Shown: in pieces, positions 35,482 through 45,536 of the stretch
How the letters are laid out: each line of letters starts with the position of its first letter
Numbering within the stretch: position 1 is the first letter of the stretch
NCBI GenBank assembly: GCA_964472035.1
Contig: CAYYIT010000007.1
Span: 1-64,000, forward strand
Length of the DNA: 64,000 nucleotides
From: UBA3855 sp964472035
Lineage (GTDB): Bacteria > Bacillota > Clostridia > Oscillospirales > Ruminococcaceae
Reading direction: 5' to 3'
Notes under the pieces: model-generated
Databases searched by the model: none
What the model was told of the DNA's origin: nothing
Seen by the model: the letters and a program-made list of their open reading frames with translations, nothing else
Translations under genes and position numbers: made by a program

Positions 35482-35555
35482 TGGAGCGGACGACGGGAAT
35501 CGAACCCGCATACTCAGCTTGGGAAGCTGATGCTCTACCACTAAACTACGTCCGC
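35482..35555 (-). tRNA. tRNA-Gly (CCC)
   Basis: The anticodon loop is TTCCCAA (anticodon CCC) on a TCAGC/GCTGA stem, with GGTTCGATTCC T-arm, GCGGACG acceptor stem and encoded CCA. Confidence 0.95.
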
Positions 35556-35568
35556 ATTAAGGATGAAA

Positions 35569-35642
<74 letters not shown>

Positions 35643-35676
35643 ATGCGACACGTGTTTGTTCCTCACAACATTTAAT

Positions 35677-35705
35677 ATTATACCACAAACCCGCTCCTTT
35701 GTCAA
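35677..35705 (-). promoter_or_regulatory. Consensus promoter of the tRNA operon
   Basis: On the minus strand TTGACA (35700-35705) and TATAAT (35677-35682) are 17 bp apart, about 35 bp before tRNA-Gly(TCC). Confidence 0.92.
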
Positions 35706-35755
35706 GCCTTTTTTTCAAATTTTCCAAAAAAATGATTCCGGCTCAGTTACAACGT

Positions 35756-35786
35756 AAAATAGCGGTATTCCGTTCGGAACACCGCT
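35756..35786 (-). terminator. Terminator after the ClpE-type gene
   Basis: GCGGTATTCCG (35762-35772) pairs with CGGAACACCGC (35775-35785), with one G-U pair on the minus strand, followed by TATTTT. Confidence 0.8.
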
Positions 35787-35793
35787 ATTGTTG

Positions 35794-38076
35794 TTAAGAA
35801 AAGCTTACTTGCACTTCATCATCCGCGGTGATATTCACCTCATGGAAGATCGTTCCGTTGTCGATGATCTCCATTGCGATCGGATCCTCGATCCGTTCAC
35901 GGAGGATGCGGCGGATATCACGGGCGCCGCTGCGCTTGCCATGTGCTTCGGCAGCGATCTTATCAAGGGCGGCCTGATCATAGTGGAGGGTGATCCCCTT
36001 CTCCGCGAGAGGTTCACGCATTTCCTCGAGCATGAGTGCGGCGATATTGGCGAAATCCTTCTCATCCAGGGGACGGAACACGATGACATCATCGATACGT
36101 CCGAGGAATTCCGGACGCAGGAAATCACGGAGCGCCTTCATGGCACGTTCCTTGGTGATCTCTTCCTGGGTCTTATTGAATCCGACGCCGCTGCTCTTAT
36201 CGGTGGACCCTGCATTGGATGTCATGCAGATCACCGTATGGGAGAAGTTGACGGTTCTGCCCTGCGCATCCTCGATCTGACCCTCGTCAAGGATCTGCAT
36301 CAGGATGTTCATCACGTCGGGATGTGCCTTCTCGATCTCATCAAACAGGATCACGGAGTAGGGCTTGCGGCGCACCTTCTCTGTCAGCTGACCGGCATCA
36401 TCATAGCCCACATAACCGGGAGGCGAACCGATCATTCTGGCAACGGAATGCTTTTCCATGAACTCCGTCATATCCAGACGAATGAGCGGATCGGCGGTAT
36501 CGAACAGCTCGGAAGCCAGCACCTTGACAAGCTCCGTTTTACCGACACCGGTGGGGCCAACGAAAATGAAGGATGCCGGACGGATCCTGCTGCTGAGCTG
36601 CACACGGGAGCGCTTGATGGCTCTTGCAAGTGCCTGCACGGCTTCGTCCTGACCGATCACCTTCTTGCTGAGGCGTTCTGCGAGGTTCTTCATGCGGGAC
36701 AGCTCGGTCTCTTCGATCTTATTGGCGGGGATGCCGGTCCAGAGCTCCACGACCTTTGCCATATCGGATTCCTCAACGGAAATGGCAGCAGCCTTTTCCT
36801 CCAGCTCCTTGAGCTGCATCTCCATACGGCTGAGTTCGGCCTTGGATTCGGCAATTTTTTCAAAATCAGGGGTTTCGTTCTCCTCCTGCTCCTTCAGTGC
36901 ATTCTGCTGCTGCTCAAGCTTCTTTTTGAGATCATCCAGCTCATGCAGCTCAGAAGCACGAATGCTGCGGTAGGCACAGCTCTCGTCGAGCAGATCGATC
37001 GCCTTATCCGGCAGGAAACGGTCTGTGATATACCGCTCAGAAAGAACGGCACAGAGCCGCAGCAGGCGGTCCTCGATCTTGACGCGGTGGTAATTCTCGT
37101 AATACTCACGGATACCGTGCAGCACCTCGATCGTATCATCGACGGTCGGTTCCTGTACGGTAACGGGCTGGAAGCGGCGTTCCAGCGCGCTGTCCTTTTC
37201 AATAAACTTGCGGTATTCCTTGAAGGTCGTCGCGCCGATCACCTGCACCTCGCCGCGGGAAAGCGCGGGCTTGAGGATGTTAGCGGCGTTCATGGAGCCT
37301 TCGGAATCACCGGCACCGACAAGGTTATGCACCTCGTCAATGAAGAGGATCACATTGCCTTCACGGACAACCTCACCGATCAGCCCCTTGACACGGCTTT
37401 CAAACTGGCCGCGGAACTGTGTACCAGCCACCAGTGCAGTCAGGTCGAGAAGATAGATCTTCTTGTCACGCAGATGGAACGGCACGGTACCCGCTGCGAT
37501 ACGCTGCGCAATGCCCTCGGCAATGGCGGTTTTACCAACACCGGGTTCACCGATCAGACAGGGGTTGTTCTTCGTGCGGCGCGAGAGGATCTGCACCACT
37601 CTTGCGATCTCACGGTCTCTGCCGATGATGCGGTCAAGCTTGCCTTCCTCGGCACGCTGGCTGAGGTTCGTGCAATAATTATTGAGAAACCGCAGTTCCT
37701 TTTCCTCTGCACGCTTTTTCTTGGGTTTATCCTTCTTCTTGCCTTCCTTGGCGGCATCGGGATTCGGTTCCTCCATAAAGGATTCGGTGTTCTGCCCATT
37801 GCTGAACAGGTTACGGAGGAAGCCGGGGATCGCATTGATATTCCCCATGGTGGTGGGTTCGCTGTCATCATTGCCCATGAATTCCATCATCTGATCGGAT
37901 AACTCTTCCAGATCGGCATCGTCGATGCCAGCGCTCTTCAGATAGTCAGAGATCTGCGGGATCTGCAGCTGCTTTGCGCAGGCAAGACAGTAGCCCATGT
38001 CTTTTTTCTCGTCCCCGTGCAGGGAAGATACAAATACAACGGCAGGCCGTTTCTGACATTTACTGCATAAAATCAT
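35794..38076 (-). CDS. clpE: ClpE-type AAA+ chaperone/protease ATPase with N-terminal zinc finger
   Basis: The 760-residue Hsp100 protein has an N-terminal zinc finger (C4, C7, C30, C33: CSKC and CLAC) as in ClpE, a glycine/charged linker, AAA-1 with Walker A GEPGVGKT, a coiled-coil middle region (about 385-450) and AAA-2 with GPTGVGKT, plus the C-terminal D2 domain. It unfolds substrates for ClpP or acts as a chaperone. A ClpN repeat domain is lacking, which argues against ClpC. No ctsR or mcsAB gene and no obvious CtsR box precede it. It is the last gene of a long minus-strand run. The ATG at 38076 is used, not the TTG at 38079. ClpE is the best fit; a ClpC-like name is possible. Confidence 0.87.
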   Translation of the reverse strand: MILCSKCQKRPAVVFVSSLHGDEKKDMGYCLACAKQLQIPQISDYLKSAGIDDADLEELSDQMMEFMGNDDSEPTTMGNINAIPGFLRNLFSNGQNTESFMEEPNPDAAKEGKKKDKPKKKRAEEKELRFLNNYCTNLSQRAEEGKLDRIIGRDREIARVVQILSRRTKNNPCLIGEPGVGKTAIAEGIAQRIAAGTVPFHLRDKKIYLLDLTALVAGTQFRGQFESRVKGLIGEVVREGNVILFIDEVHNLVGAGDSEGSMNAANILKPALSRGEVQVIGATTFKEYRKFIEKDSALERRFQPVTVQEPTVDDTIEVLHGIREYYENYHRVKIEDRLLRLCAVLSERYITDRFLPDKAIDLLDESCAYRSIRASELHELDDLKKKLEQQQNALKEQEENETPDFEKIAESKAELSRMEMQLKELEEKAAAISVEESDMAKVVELWTGIPANKIEETELSRMKNLAERLSKKVIGQDEAVQALARAIKRSRVQLSSRIRPASFIFVGPTGVGKTELVKVLASELFDTADPLIRLDMTEFMEKHSVARMIGSPPGYVGYDDAGQLTEKVRRKPYSVILFDEIEKAHPDVMNILMQILDEGQIEDAQGRTVNFSHTVICMTSNAGSTDKSSGVGFNKTQEEITKERAMKALRDFLRPEFLGRIDDVIVFRPLDEKDFANIAALMLEEMREPLAEKGITLHYDQAALDKIAAEAHGKRSGARDIRRILRERIEDPIAMEIIDNGTIFHEVNITADDEVQVSFS

Positions 38077-38110
38077 CAATCCTCATCCTTTCTGACATAC
38101 AAACGTCAAT

Positions 38111-38938
38111 CTATATTTTCTGATAAAGCCATTTGAATAACTGTGTTGCTTCAATTGTCGGTTCATTGAACAGCAGCATCTGGCCGCTTGTGCCATCCAC
38201 GAGAAGCTTTACCGCAACGGTCATGGTTATCACGGCACAGGCTGCTTCCAGAATTCCGGCGACAAAACCGAGCAGTCGGTTGCAGCGTCGGATATGCATC
38301 ATTTCTTCAAGGCTGCTTGCCATATTTGCGATCACGCTGATGATGATCACGATCACAAGCTCCAGCAGCAGGAATAACGCCATTCTGACAAGCTGCAGGT
38401 AACCTGCGCGGTAGTAATCGCGCTCGAGCGCGACTGCCGCCGCAAGCTTGGTCTCTTCGTTAAGGCTGCTGCGGAATTCTCGCAGGAAATCGGGATTCTC
38501 TGCGAACACCTGTGTCATTGCCATATCGTTCTGCGATGAAAGCACCGGATCGAGCAGATGCTGTGCAGCATTGCCGAGGGCATCGGAATACCACTGCGGC
38601 ACATCGTCCGCTGCATTCATGCTCTGCAGAGCAGCGCTGTCATATTCTTCGGGAACTGTGCCGTCCTGCGTACTTTTGAGAAGCTGCGCCATTGTGTCAT
38701 AGATCTGCTGTTCCTCAAGAACCTGCTGTACATTATTGATAATATTGTCCTGATAGATCAGTTCGTATACGGAGGGGGCAAGTGCCTTGCTGCCGAAGAA
38801 TCCGACAACAAATGCGAGGATCGTGCTGATCAGCTGAAAGACGATCCTGTTAAAGCCCTTGGCCACCGCTGCATAGATGATCCCAACTGCCAGCGTTACT
38901 GCCAGCACATCGTAGAACCACCAGAATTGTGTACCCAT
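38111..38938 (-). CDS. CvpA-like integral membrane protein
   Basis: The 275-residue protein has about four membrane helices: two at the N-terminus (residues 8-27 and 33-52) and two at the C-terminus (about 183-205 and 222-245), with a soluble, mostly helical insert of about 120 residues between them. The layout matches CvpA-family proteins with an enlarged loop. Function in Firmicutes is unknown (CvpA is needed for colicin V export in E. coli). It lies 15 bp after the DUF5711-like gene and 35 bp before clpE. Confidence 0.65.
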   Translation of the reverse strand: MGTQFWWFYDVLAVTLAVGIIYAAVAKGFNRIVFQLISTILAFVVGFFGSKALAPSVYELIYQDNIINNVQQVLEEQQIYDTMAQLLKSTQDGTVPEEYDSAALQSMNAADDVPQWYSDALGNAAQHLLDPVLSSQNDMAMTQVFAENPDFLREFRSSLNEETKLAAAVALERDYYRAGYLQLVRMALFLLLELVIVIIISVIANMASSLEEMMHIRRCNRLLGFVAGILEAACAVITMTVAVKLLVDGTSGQMLLFNEPTIEATQLFKWLYQKI

Positions 38939-38953
38939 TCCATCCCCTCCCTG

Positions 38954-40111
38954 CTACTTGACGCTGACACGATCGATCATGTCATAGCCGAGAAGGTAGA
39001 AATACTTTCCGTGCTTGATCACGGATTCGTAAGCATCCTCCACGGGGGTCTGTGTCATCTGCTCTCCGCTGAACGCATAACCGGTAACGCTGGCATTGTT
39101 GAGGAGATAGGCGGTATCGCCATCCATCGCAACGCCCTTTGCGATCGTATCGAACGAAACGCACACCGGTGCTGCGGAAGGCTCCGACAGCAGGATCAGC
39201 TCGGACTTACGGCGCTGCTCATTCTTGAGCAGTACAGCGGCACGGTTTTCGTCAAACGCAAAATCCGTCAGTGTACCGGTATAATCATAGGTACTCAGAA
39301 GTGCGCCCGTGCTGCTATAATATGCACATCTGGTATCACCGATTACAAGCGCACCGCCGTCCGCGAGTGCATACACATGAAGGCAGAGTGTAGGGAACGG
39401 TTCTGTGGACCACTTGACGCCCTCCTCCTCAAAGGAGATATACTGCAGGGTCGTTGTCAGATCACCGTCATCAGCACCGAGCGTTGCCAGAATACAGCCC
39501 TTCTCATAGATGCTCACATCCAGCAGGCGTTCCACGCAGTCACGGGTGTAAACAAGCTTTCCGGATGCATCATAGACGGACAGGCGGCAGGCATAGGTCG
39601 AAGACTCCGTAACGATCGCAACATAATTGTTTTTGCCGATCGCCGCAAACTGGATCGGAGAATCCATTGTCACTTCGTAGAGCTTTTTGCCGGGGGTATC
39701 CACACGGAAGTTAGTGCCGCCATGGGAATAGACCAAGCTTCTGGAATCATTTGTCTTTATGATCGCGTTACTGTACGCGTGCTGGCGGCTGTCCTTCAGG
39801 CTGCCGTCAGTTCCATAAATATAGAGGTATTTGTCACACAGAATGAACATGCTGCTTTCGATGAACTCGGCGTAAAAGTCCACACCGCCGGAAACGGACA
39901 GCGGAAAATAACCTTCCGCATCTGCATTTTCATTCTGTGTGATATTCTGGTACTTGGTACCGATATTTTCAAGCTTCGGAAACCAGACATTCCGTTTGGA
40001 ATAAATAAAGGCACACACTGCGGCAACAAACACGACGATCAGCAGTTTTCCCAAACGTCGGCGTCTTTTTTTCCGCAGCCGTGCCTGAACAACATCCACT
40101 GTGTTTGCCAT
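38954..40111 (-). CDS. DUF5711-like membrane-anchored beta-propeller protein
   Basis: The 385-residue protein has a basic N-terminal tail (RLRKKRRRRLGK), one membrane helix (about 21-36) and a large external domain made of repeated beta-strands with propeller-like DGDTAYLLNN-type blades. This fits DUF5711, a clostridial family of unknown function. AGGAGG lies before the ATG. It is next to the CvpA-like gene, with which it may work at the cell envelope; that is inference from adjacency. Confidence 0.7.
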   Translation of the reverse strand: MANTVDVVQARLRKKRRRRLGKLLIVVFVAAVCAFIYSKRNVWFPKLENIGTKYQNITQNENADAEGYFPLSVSGGVDFYAEFIESSMFILCDKYLYIYGTDGSLKDSRQHAYSNAIIKTNDSRSLVYSHGGTNFRVDTPGKKLYEVTMDSPIQFAAIGKNNYVAIVTESSTYACRLSVYDASGKLVYTRDCVERLLDVSIYEKGCILATLGADDGDLTTTLQYISFEEEGVKWSTEPFPTLCLHVYALADGGALVIGDTRCAYYSSTGALLSTYDYTGTLTDFAFDENRAAVLLKNEQRRKSELILLSEPSAAPVCVSFDTIAKGVAMDGDTAYLLNNASVTGYAFSGEQMTQTPVEDAYESVIKHGKYFYLLGYDMIDRVSVK

Positions 40112-40173
40112 ACAGCACGTCCTCCTTTTTTGTTCTGTTCACTGCTTTCTCTCTTTTCTGTGCAGTCATTCGT

Positions 40174-40908
40174 CTAATAAAACACCCTGTTCAGGTACAG
40201 ACCATGGGGTGCGGCAGTCATACCGGCAAGCTCGCGCTTTCCGGCTGCCATGATCGCATCCAGCTCCGAAAGCGGGATCCTGCCCTCATTGACATAGAGC
40301 AGGGTTCCCACCATGATCCTAACCATATTATACAGAAATCCGGTGCCTTTTACAAGCATTTTAATGGTTTCTCCATCAATTTCTACATCGAAACTATGAA
40401 TTGTCCGGACTGTGTTAGCAGTTTCTGCACAATTTGTACAAAACGAGCGGAAATCATGCGTTCCGACAAAATGCTGCGCCGCTTCCCTGACGAGATCGGC
40501 ATGGAAGGGCCGGCGGTACAGGCACGCGAGATCCGTAGCAAAGGGATTCTTGCTCTCGCTGTTATGGATCAGATACAGGTATTCCTTGCCAAGACAGCTG
40601 AATCTTGCATGAAAATCCTCCGGTGCCTCCTCACAGGAGAGGATGGAAATATCATCCGGAAGCTCTCCGTTCACGCCGCGGACAAATCCCTTCAGCGGGA
40701 TCTGACTGTTCGTCTGCACGGAAAAGCAGTACTGCTTGGCATGCACACCGGTATCGGTTCTTGAACAGCCATGAATGGTGATCGGTTCATTCAGGACCTT
40801 GCCTGCACAGCGTTCCACGACCTCCTGGATGGTCAGGGCATTATTCTGGCGCTGGTAACCGTGGTACGCTGTACCACGGTATGCCATCATTACTTTCAAA
40901 TTTCTCAC
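40174..40908 (-). CDS. truA: tRNA pseudouridine(38-40) synthase
   Basis: The 244-residue enzyme has the catalytic Asp in SRTDTGVHA (D52), the FHARFSCLGKEY segment and the conserved GTGFLYNMVRIMVGTLL motif near residue 190. It makes pseudouridine at tRNA positions 38-40. In many Firmicutes truA directly follows ecfT; here yfhO lies between them, 20 bp upstream of truA. Confidence 0.95.
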   Translation of the reverse strand: MRNLKVMMAYRGTAYHGYQRQNNALTIQEVVERCAGKVLNEPITIHGCSRTDTGVHAKQYCFSVQTNSQIPLKGFVRGVNGELPDDISILSCEEAPEDFHARFSCLGKEYLYLIHNSESKNPFATDLACLYRRPFHADLVREAAQHFVGTHDFRSFCTNCAETANTVRTIHSFDVEIDGETIKMLVKGTGFLYNMVRIMVGTLLYVNEGRIPLSELDAIMAAGKRELAGMTAAPHGLYLNRVFY

Positions 40909-40928
40909 ATTTTCCTCATTTCACAGGA

Positions 40929-43778
40929 TCATTCATTGTTTTTCTTTAACTTCTTGTCATCCAGTTCCTCGGAGAGGATCTCATCGAGGTCCTTCTGTTC
41001 TTCGGAGACCTCAGCAGCTGCGATCTCTTCCGCAGCGGAAGCGCCGGCAGCAGCGGATGCAGCGGACTTGCGGCGGCGTTCAAGGTACCACAGCACAATA
41101 AGAACAGCTGCGCAGCCGATGGAGATGATCAGACCGGGGATAAAACCGCTGGGACTGTAATGCAGGGACACCTTATGGGTTCCTGCAGTGAGCTTTACAC
41201 CGCAGATCGCGCCGAAGAGACGTTCCACCTCAACGGACTTGCCGTCCACCTTGGCGCTCCATCCGGTTTCATAGGGCATTGCAAGGTACAGGTAGCCATC
41301 CTCCTTCACGGTCACATTACCGCTGAACGATGTATCGGAGAATGCAGTCAGCTCCAGCTTTTCATCAGCCAGCAGTGCATAGCCGCGGTCGAGTACATCC
41401 TGATTGAGCTTGCAGAAATACACAGTGGCACTGCCGCGGACGGTCTCGTCCTTCAGATTGGCACGGAGGGTAACACGTTCGCCTTCTGCAAAATGGCCCA
41501 CAGGTGTAATGTACGGCTGACGGCCAGTATTGTAACCATGGAGCTTGGTATCGCCCTGGTACACATCGAGGTAATCTGCATTGGAAGTAGAGTTGGCTGC
41601 TGTTGTCTGCTTGATATGGGTAAATGCGTAGTACATACCATCCTGCGGAGCAGTATAGTTATACTTAAGATAGAGGTTGGTCTTATCAGCATCCTCAGCA
41701 ACAGTATACTGATACATTCCGAGACCGGTACGGGAAACATTGACGCCGGTATGTCCGACATCGGTGATATCGATCACAGTGAAGAGATCCTCATTGAGTC
41801 CGGTCATCTTCCGGAACAGGTCGTTCTGGATCTCAAATGCATTCATTGAGGTGTCAAAGGTGTAGGTACCCACTGCCTCGTCCATCATGTAGCCGATGGG
41901 GAGATAGTACTGGTTCTCATACATCTTCACAGCACCGCTCTGGCCGATCTCGGTCATGTTGGCATCGGCATTGTAGCCGTCCTTGGCAAGGACATAACGG
42001 ATCGTCAGCATCATATTGGTCAGCGGAGAGGTATTGACATAGAAATAACGGTTGCCTGCCTCACCTGCGGGAATGCTCAGCATACGCATGAACGTCGTCA
42101 CGCTCTTGTTTGCCATGGAAGAGAACTGGGACACGCCGTCGTAATTATAAAGACAGGGGTCATTGAGGGTATACCAGCTGGTCAGCTCCGTTCTGTTGAA
42201 ATACTCACCGGAGGTCGCCTGTGCCTGATCCACGAGAACCGTGATATCACTGCCCTTGGAAGGATAGCTTTTGCGGTCGGAGCTTCCGACGGTATCCACA
42301 CCATTGATCGCCTGGGTAGCCATTTCGAAGGTCAGCACTGCGGCGAGCAGCCACTGCACCACCTGCTTCGGGGCAAACTCACGGAGCAGGATGATGATCA
42401 CATAAATGGCACCGAGGATCGCGCTTGCCCAGATATACTGCTTGCTCTCGTCGGGACGCGCATAGTAGGCTGCGGTGCAGAACACGATTCCGGAGATGAT
42501 CATCATGATCCAGAGTGAAATACTGAACTTTTCGTTCAAAAGGATCTGGTATGCACGGTACGCTGCCACAAGAAGTACGAAGGAGAACAGGAACGAGAAA
42601 CGATACGGCAGCATATTGGTAAAGTGGAAGCCATGCCAGATAAAGTTGAGGACATTCATATTGCAGCTGACGATCAGGAAGACCAGGATCAGTACAGCGG
42701 CAATTTTCTCGCGGATACGGATCTCCTTTGCTGCAAGGAATACACCCAGCAGCAGCACAGGGAGCAGGCCGCAATAGAGGTTCGGAAGACCGCTCTTGGC
42801 GGTGGGATCTGTGAAAGCGAGCATGTTGGAGATAATGTCCACCCAGCTTTCATAGTACTTGATCTTATCCGGGAAGGTATTGTTCGCACTGTTCGTCAGC
42901 TGCAGCGCCTGATACGTCGGGATCAGGAGCCATGCCGAAAGTCCTGCGCCGCACAGGGAACAGCCTGCGATCTGGGCAAAACGCTTGCCGAAGGTCTTGA
43001 GATCCAGCTTCTCAAACAGACAGAGACAGAAGAATGCGATGACAGTAAAGATACAGATAAAGTATGCGATATAGTAGTTCGTAAACAGTGCAAGTGCAAG
43101 GGAAATAACGTAGGTACGGTATTTTCCTTCACGCACCAGTGCAACGAGTCCAAGCATCACAAGGGGCAGAAGGGCAACGGTATCGATCCAGATGACGTTC
43201 CAGTAATAGCCCATCATGTAGCTGCAAAGCGCAAACATCACGCCGAACATGGTGATGGAAATGTCATTCTTTCCGAACACATAGCGCAGCATCTTTGCAA
43301 AGAAGAAGCCAGCAAAGGAAAGCTTGAGCATCAGGATCACTGTAAACGCCTCGCGCAGATGCTCTGCCGGCACGAAAATGGTCAGCAGATTCAACGGGCT
43401 TGCACAGTAATATGCCATCAAGGACAGGAAATTGGATCCCAAACCTGAACGCCAGGTATACAGCAGCGATCCGCCCGACTGCAGCTTTTCATGCAGTGTT
43501 TCAAGGAACGGATAGTACTGGTGCCACAGGTCCGTTACGAGGAACTGTCTGTCTCCGAACGGATGGATCTTTTCCATCGCAAAACCGATTCCCATGAGCA
43601 GGAACGGCAGAATGAACGCGAGGATCTCCCAGAAATGATTGTAGAAGAATCCGCTTCTCTGCAGCGTGACAACAGTAGAGCCGTCACTTCGTTTTTCTGT
43701 CTTCTGCACAATCTTGGAAACAGAACGCTGGTGTGCAGCCTTCCGTTTTTCAAGATTGCTTTTTACCTTCTTTGCCAT
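40929..43778 (-). CDS. yfhO: YfhO-family polytopic membrane protein
   Basis: The 949-residue protein begins with a basic cytosolic tail, has about 13-14 membrane helices (residues 50-560) and a large C-terminal extracytoplasmic domain closed by a final helix (near 900) and an acidic/Ala-rich tail. The early loop MEKIHPFGDRQFLVTDLWHQ and the segment GLGSNFLSLMAYYCASPLNLL are hallmarks of YfhO, a family linked to glycosylation of lipoteichoic acid in B. subtilis and Listeria. AGGAG lies before the ATG. It sits between ecfT and truA. Confidence 0.88.
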   Translation of the reverse strand: MAKKVKSNLEKRKAAHQRSVSKIVQKTEKRSDGSTVVTLQRSGFFYNHFWEILAFILPFLLMGIGFAMEKIHPFGDRQFLVTDLWHQYYPFLETLHEKLQSGGSLLYTWRSGLGSNFLSLMAYYCASPLNLLTIFVPAEHLREAFTVILMLKLSFAGFFFAKMLRYVFGKNDISITMFGVMFALCSYMMGYYWNVIWIDTVALLPLVMLGLVALVREGKYRTYVISLALALFTNYYIAYFICIFTVIAFFCLCLFEKLDLKTFGKRFAQIAGCSLCGAGLSAWLLIPTYQALQLTNSANNTFPDKIKYYESWVDIISNMLAFTDPTAKSGLPNLYCGLLPVLLLGVFLAAKEIRIREKIAAVLILVFLIVSCNMNVLNFIWHGFHFTNMLPYRFSFLFSFVLLVAAYRAYQILLNEKFSISLWIMMIISGIVFCTAAYYARPDESKQYIWASAILGAIYVIIILLREFAPKQVVQWLLAAVLTFEMATQAINGVDTVGSSDRKSYPSKGSDITVLVDQAQATSGEYFNRTELTSWYTLNDPCLYNYDGVSQFSSMANKSVTTFMRMLSIPAGEAGNRYFYVNTSPLTNMMLTIRYVLAKDGYNADANMTEIGQSGAVKMYENQYYLPIGYMMDEAVGTYTFDTSMNAFEIQNDLFRKMTGLNEDLFTVIDITDVGHTGVNVSRTGLGMYQYTVAEDADKTNLYLKYNYTAPQDGMYYAFTHIKQTTAANSTSNADYLDVYQGDTKLHGYNTGRQPYITPVGHFAEGERVTLRANLKDETVRGSATVYFCKLNQDVLDRGYALLADEKLELTAFSDTSFSGNVTVKEDGYLYLAMPYETGWSAKVDGKSVEVERLFGAICGVKLTAGTHKVSLHYSPSGFIPGLIISIGCAAVLIVLWYLERRRKSAASAAAGASAAEEIAAAEVSEEQKDLDEILSEELDDKKLKKNNE

Positions 43779-43818
43779 AACATCATACTCCTCATTATTG
43801 ATTCCCCGGATTTCCTAT

Positions 43819-44625
43819 TTATATCCCAGCAATATTGATCACGATGGCAGCAGCCAGAAAGAGGATGCATACCATCAGGGCAGCATAGTCACGCGGTGCT
43901 GCCTTTAATTTACGAAGCCGTGTTCTTCCCTCTCCGCCGCGGTAGCAGCGGCACTCCATTGCCGTTGCCAGCTCCTCCGCTCTGCGGAAGGCGGACACGA
44001 ACAGCGGAACAAGGATGGGCACCAGTGCTTTGACACGTTCCATGAGCTTTCCGTGATCGAGGGATGCGCCCCTCGCCTTCTGTGCAGCCATGATCTTATC
44101 GGTTTCCTCCAGCAATGTCGGAATAAACCGCAGCGCAATGGACATCATCATCGCCATTTCATGCACGGGAAACCTGATTTTCTTCATTGGTGACATCAAC
44201 GCCTCGATTGCATCGGTCAGAAGGATCGGTGATGTCGTGTACGTCAGAAGCGACGACCCGACGATCAGCAGAATGATGCGTGCCATCATAAAGATGCTGG
44301 TCGTGATACCGCCCTCTGTGATCTCAAGAAACCGCCATTTCCAGAGTGTCTCGCCGTCATCAATGAGCAGCAGATTCAAAACAGCGGTAAATGCCAGGAT
44401 CGGAACGATCGGTCGGACGCTTTTCCATATCATCTTTAACGGAATATGGGAAAGCTGCTGCGCCATCAGCACAAATACTGCGCCAAGCAGCAGTGTCCAG
44501 AAGCTCTTGCCGATAAAGAGCATCACAATGAACAGCATCGTTGCAATGATCTTGAACCGCGGATCCAAACGGTGCAGAAGGCTGTCCACCGGAAAAAACT
44601 GTCCTATGGTAATATCCTTCAGCAT
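43819..44625 (-). CDS. ecfT: Energy-coupling factor transporter transmembrane protein
   Basis: The 268-residue protein has about five membrane helices and the EcfT coupling motifs, of which AQKARGAS (near residue 163) is the first and an AMECRCYRGGEGRT segment (near 225) the second. These contact the ATPases EcfA1 and EcfA2. The ATG at 44625 overlaps the ecfA2 stop (ATGCTGA), indicating translational coupling. The S-component(s) lie elsewhere, so the module probably serves several vitamins. Confidence 0.93.
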   Translation of the reverse strand: MLKDITIGQFFPVDSLLHRLDPRFKIIATMLFIVMLFIGKSFWTLLLGAVFVLMAQQLSHIPLKMIWKSVRPIVPILAFTAVLNLLLIDDGETLWKWRFLEITEGGITTSIFMMARIILLIVGSSLLTYTTSPILLTDAIEALMSPMKKIRFPVHEMAMMMSIALRFIPTLLEETDKIMAAQKARGASLDHGKLMERVKALVPILVPLFVSAFRRAEELATAMECRCYRGGEGRTRLRKLKAAPRDYAALMVCILFLAAAIVINIAGI

Positions 44626-45497
44626 GCAGCGACGCCCCCCTTCTTCAGAAGCGGAAGCAGGACATCCCTTGCCTGTTCTATCGTGTAGACATCCTCGGGA
44701 ATGGGATAGCCCCTGCGGCGAAGCTCCATCATCACGGAGGCGATCTGCGGCATCCGCAGACCCATTGCACACAGCTCCTCCCCTCTCCGGAACACAGCGG
44801 GCGTATCATCATAACAGAAGAGCTTTGCGTGATTCATCACGAGCAGCTTTTCTGTATACTGCGCCACATCCTCCATGCTATGGGAGACAAGCAGCACGGT
44901 ACTCTTTGTTGTTTTCTGATAATTCCTGATCTGTCCCAGCAGTTTGCGCCTGCCCTTGGGGTCAAGACCGGCACTGGGTTCATCGAGCACAAGGACTCTC
45001 GGGCGCATCGCCATCACACCGGCGATCGCCACACGGCGTTTCTGTCCGCCGGACAGCGCAAAGGGCGAACGCTGCAGCAGGGATTCATCGAGTCCGATCA
45101 TCTCGGCCGTTTCCAGAACACGCTTTTTGATCTCCGCCTCGTCCAGACCCATATTCTTCGGGCCGAAGGCAATGTCCTTGTAGACAGTCTCCTCAAAAAG
45201 CTGGTACTCCGGATACTGGAACACAAGACCGACCTGAAAACGCACCTCGCGCATTTTCTGCTTGTCCGCCCAGATGTCCCTGCCATCAAGCAGCACCTTG
45301 CCGGAGGTCGGACGGAGCAGGCCGTTGAAATGCTGCATCAGCGTGGATTTTCCGGAACCGGTATGACCGATGACACCCACCATCGTATTCTCTTCAATCT
45401 TCAGACTGACATGGTCCACCGCAGTCTTTTCAAAGGGTGTCCCCTGACTGTAGGTATATGTCAGCGCTTCGGTTTCTAAAATGCCCAACGGCTTCAC
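44619..45497 (-). CDS. ecfA2: Energy-coupling factor transporter ATPase 2
   Basis: The 292-residue ABC ATPase has Walker A GHTGSGKST (about 43-51), the Q-loop VFQYPEYQLFEETV, signature LSGGQKRRVAIAG, Walker B VLVLDEPSAGLDP and the switch His in VSHSM. Together with EcfA1 it powers the ECF vitamin importer. The start is probably the GTG at 45497, with AAGGAA 8 nt upstream; no ATG lies near. It follows ecfA1 by about 40 bp. Confidence 0.93.
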   Translation of the reverse strand: MKPLGILETEALTYTYSQGTPFEKTAVDHVSLKIEENTMVGVIGHTGSGKSTLMQHFNGLLRPTSGKVLLDGRDIWADKQKMREVRFQVGLVFQYPEYQLFEETVYKDIAFGPKNMGLDEAEIKKRVLETAEMIGLDESLLQRSPFALSGGQKRRVAIAGVMAMRPRVLVLDEPSAGLDPKGRRKLLGQIRNYQKTTKSTVLLVSHSMEDVAQYTEKLLVMNHAKLFCYDDTPAVFRRGEELCAMGLRMPQIASVMMELRRRGYPIPEDVYTIEQARDVLLPLLKKGGVAAC

Positions 45498-45536
45498 CAA
45501 TCCTATTCCTTATGCTTTGTCTGTTTTTGCAGGGGA

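Noticed and set aside
35788..37902. Open frame of 704 codons on the plus strand
   Set aside because: It mirrors clpE codon by codon, which has all expected ATPase motifs; the antisense product is Leu/His/Asp-rich without domains.
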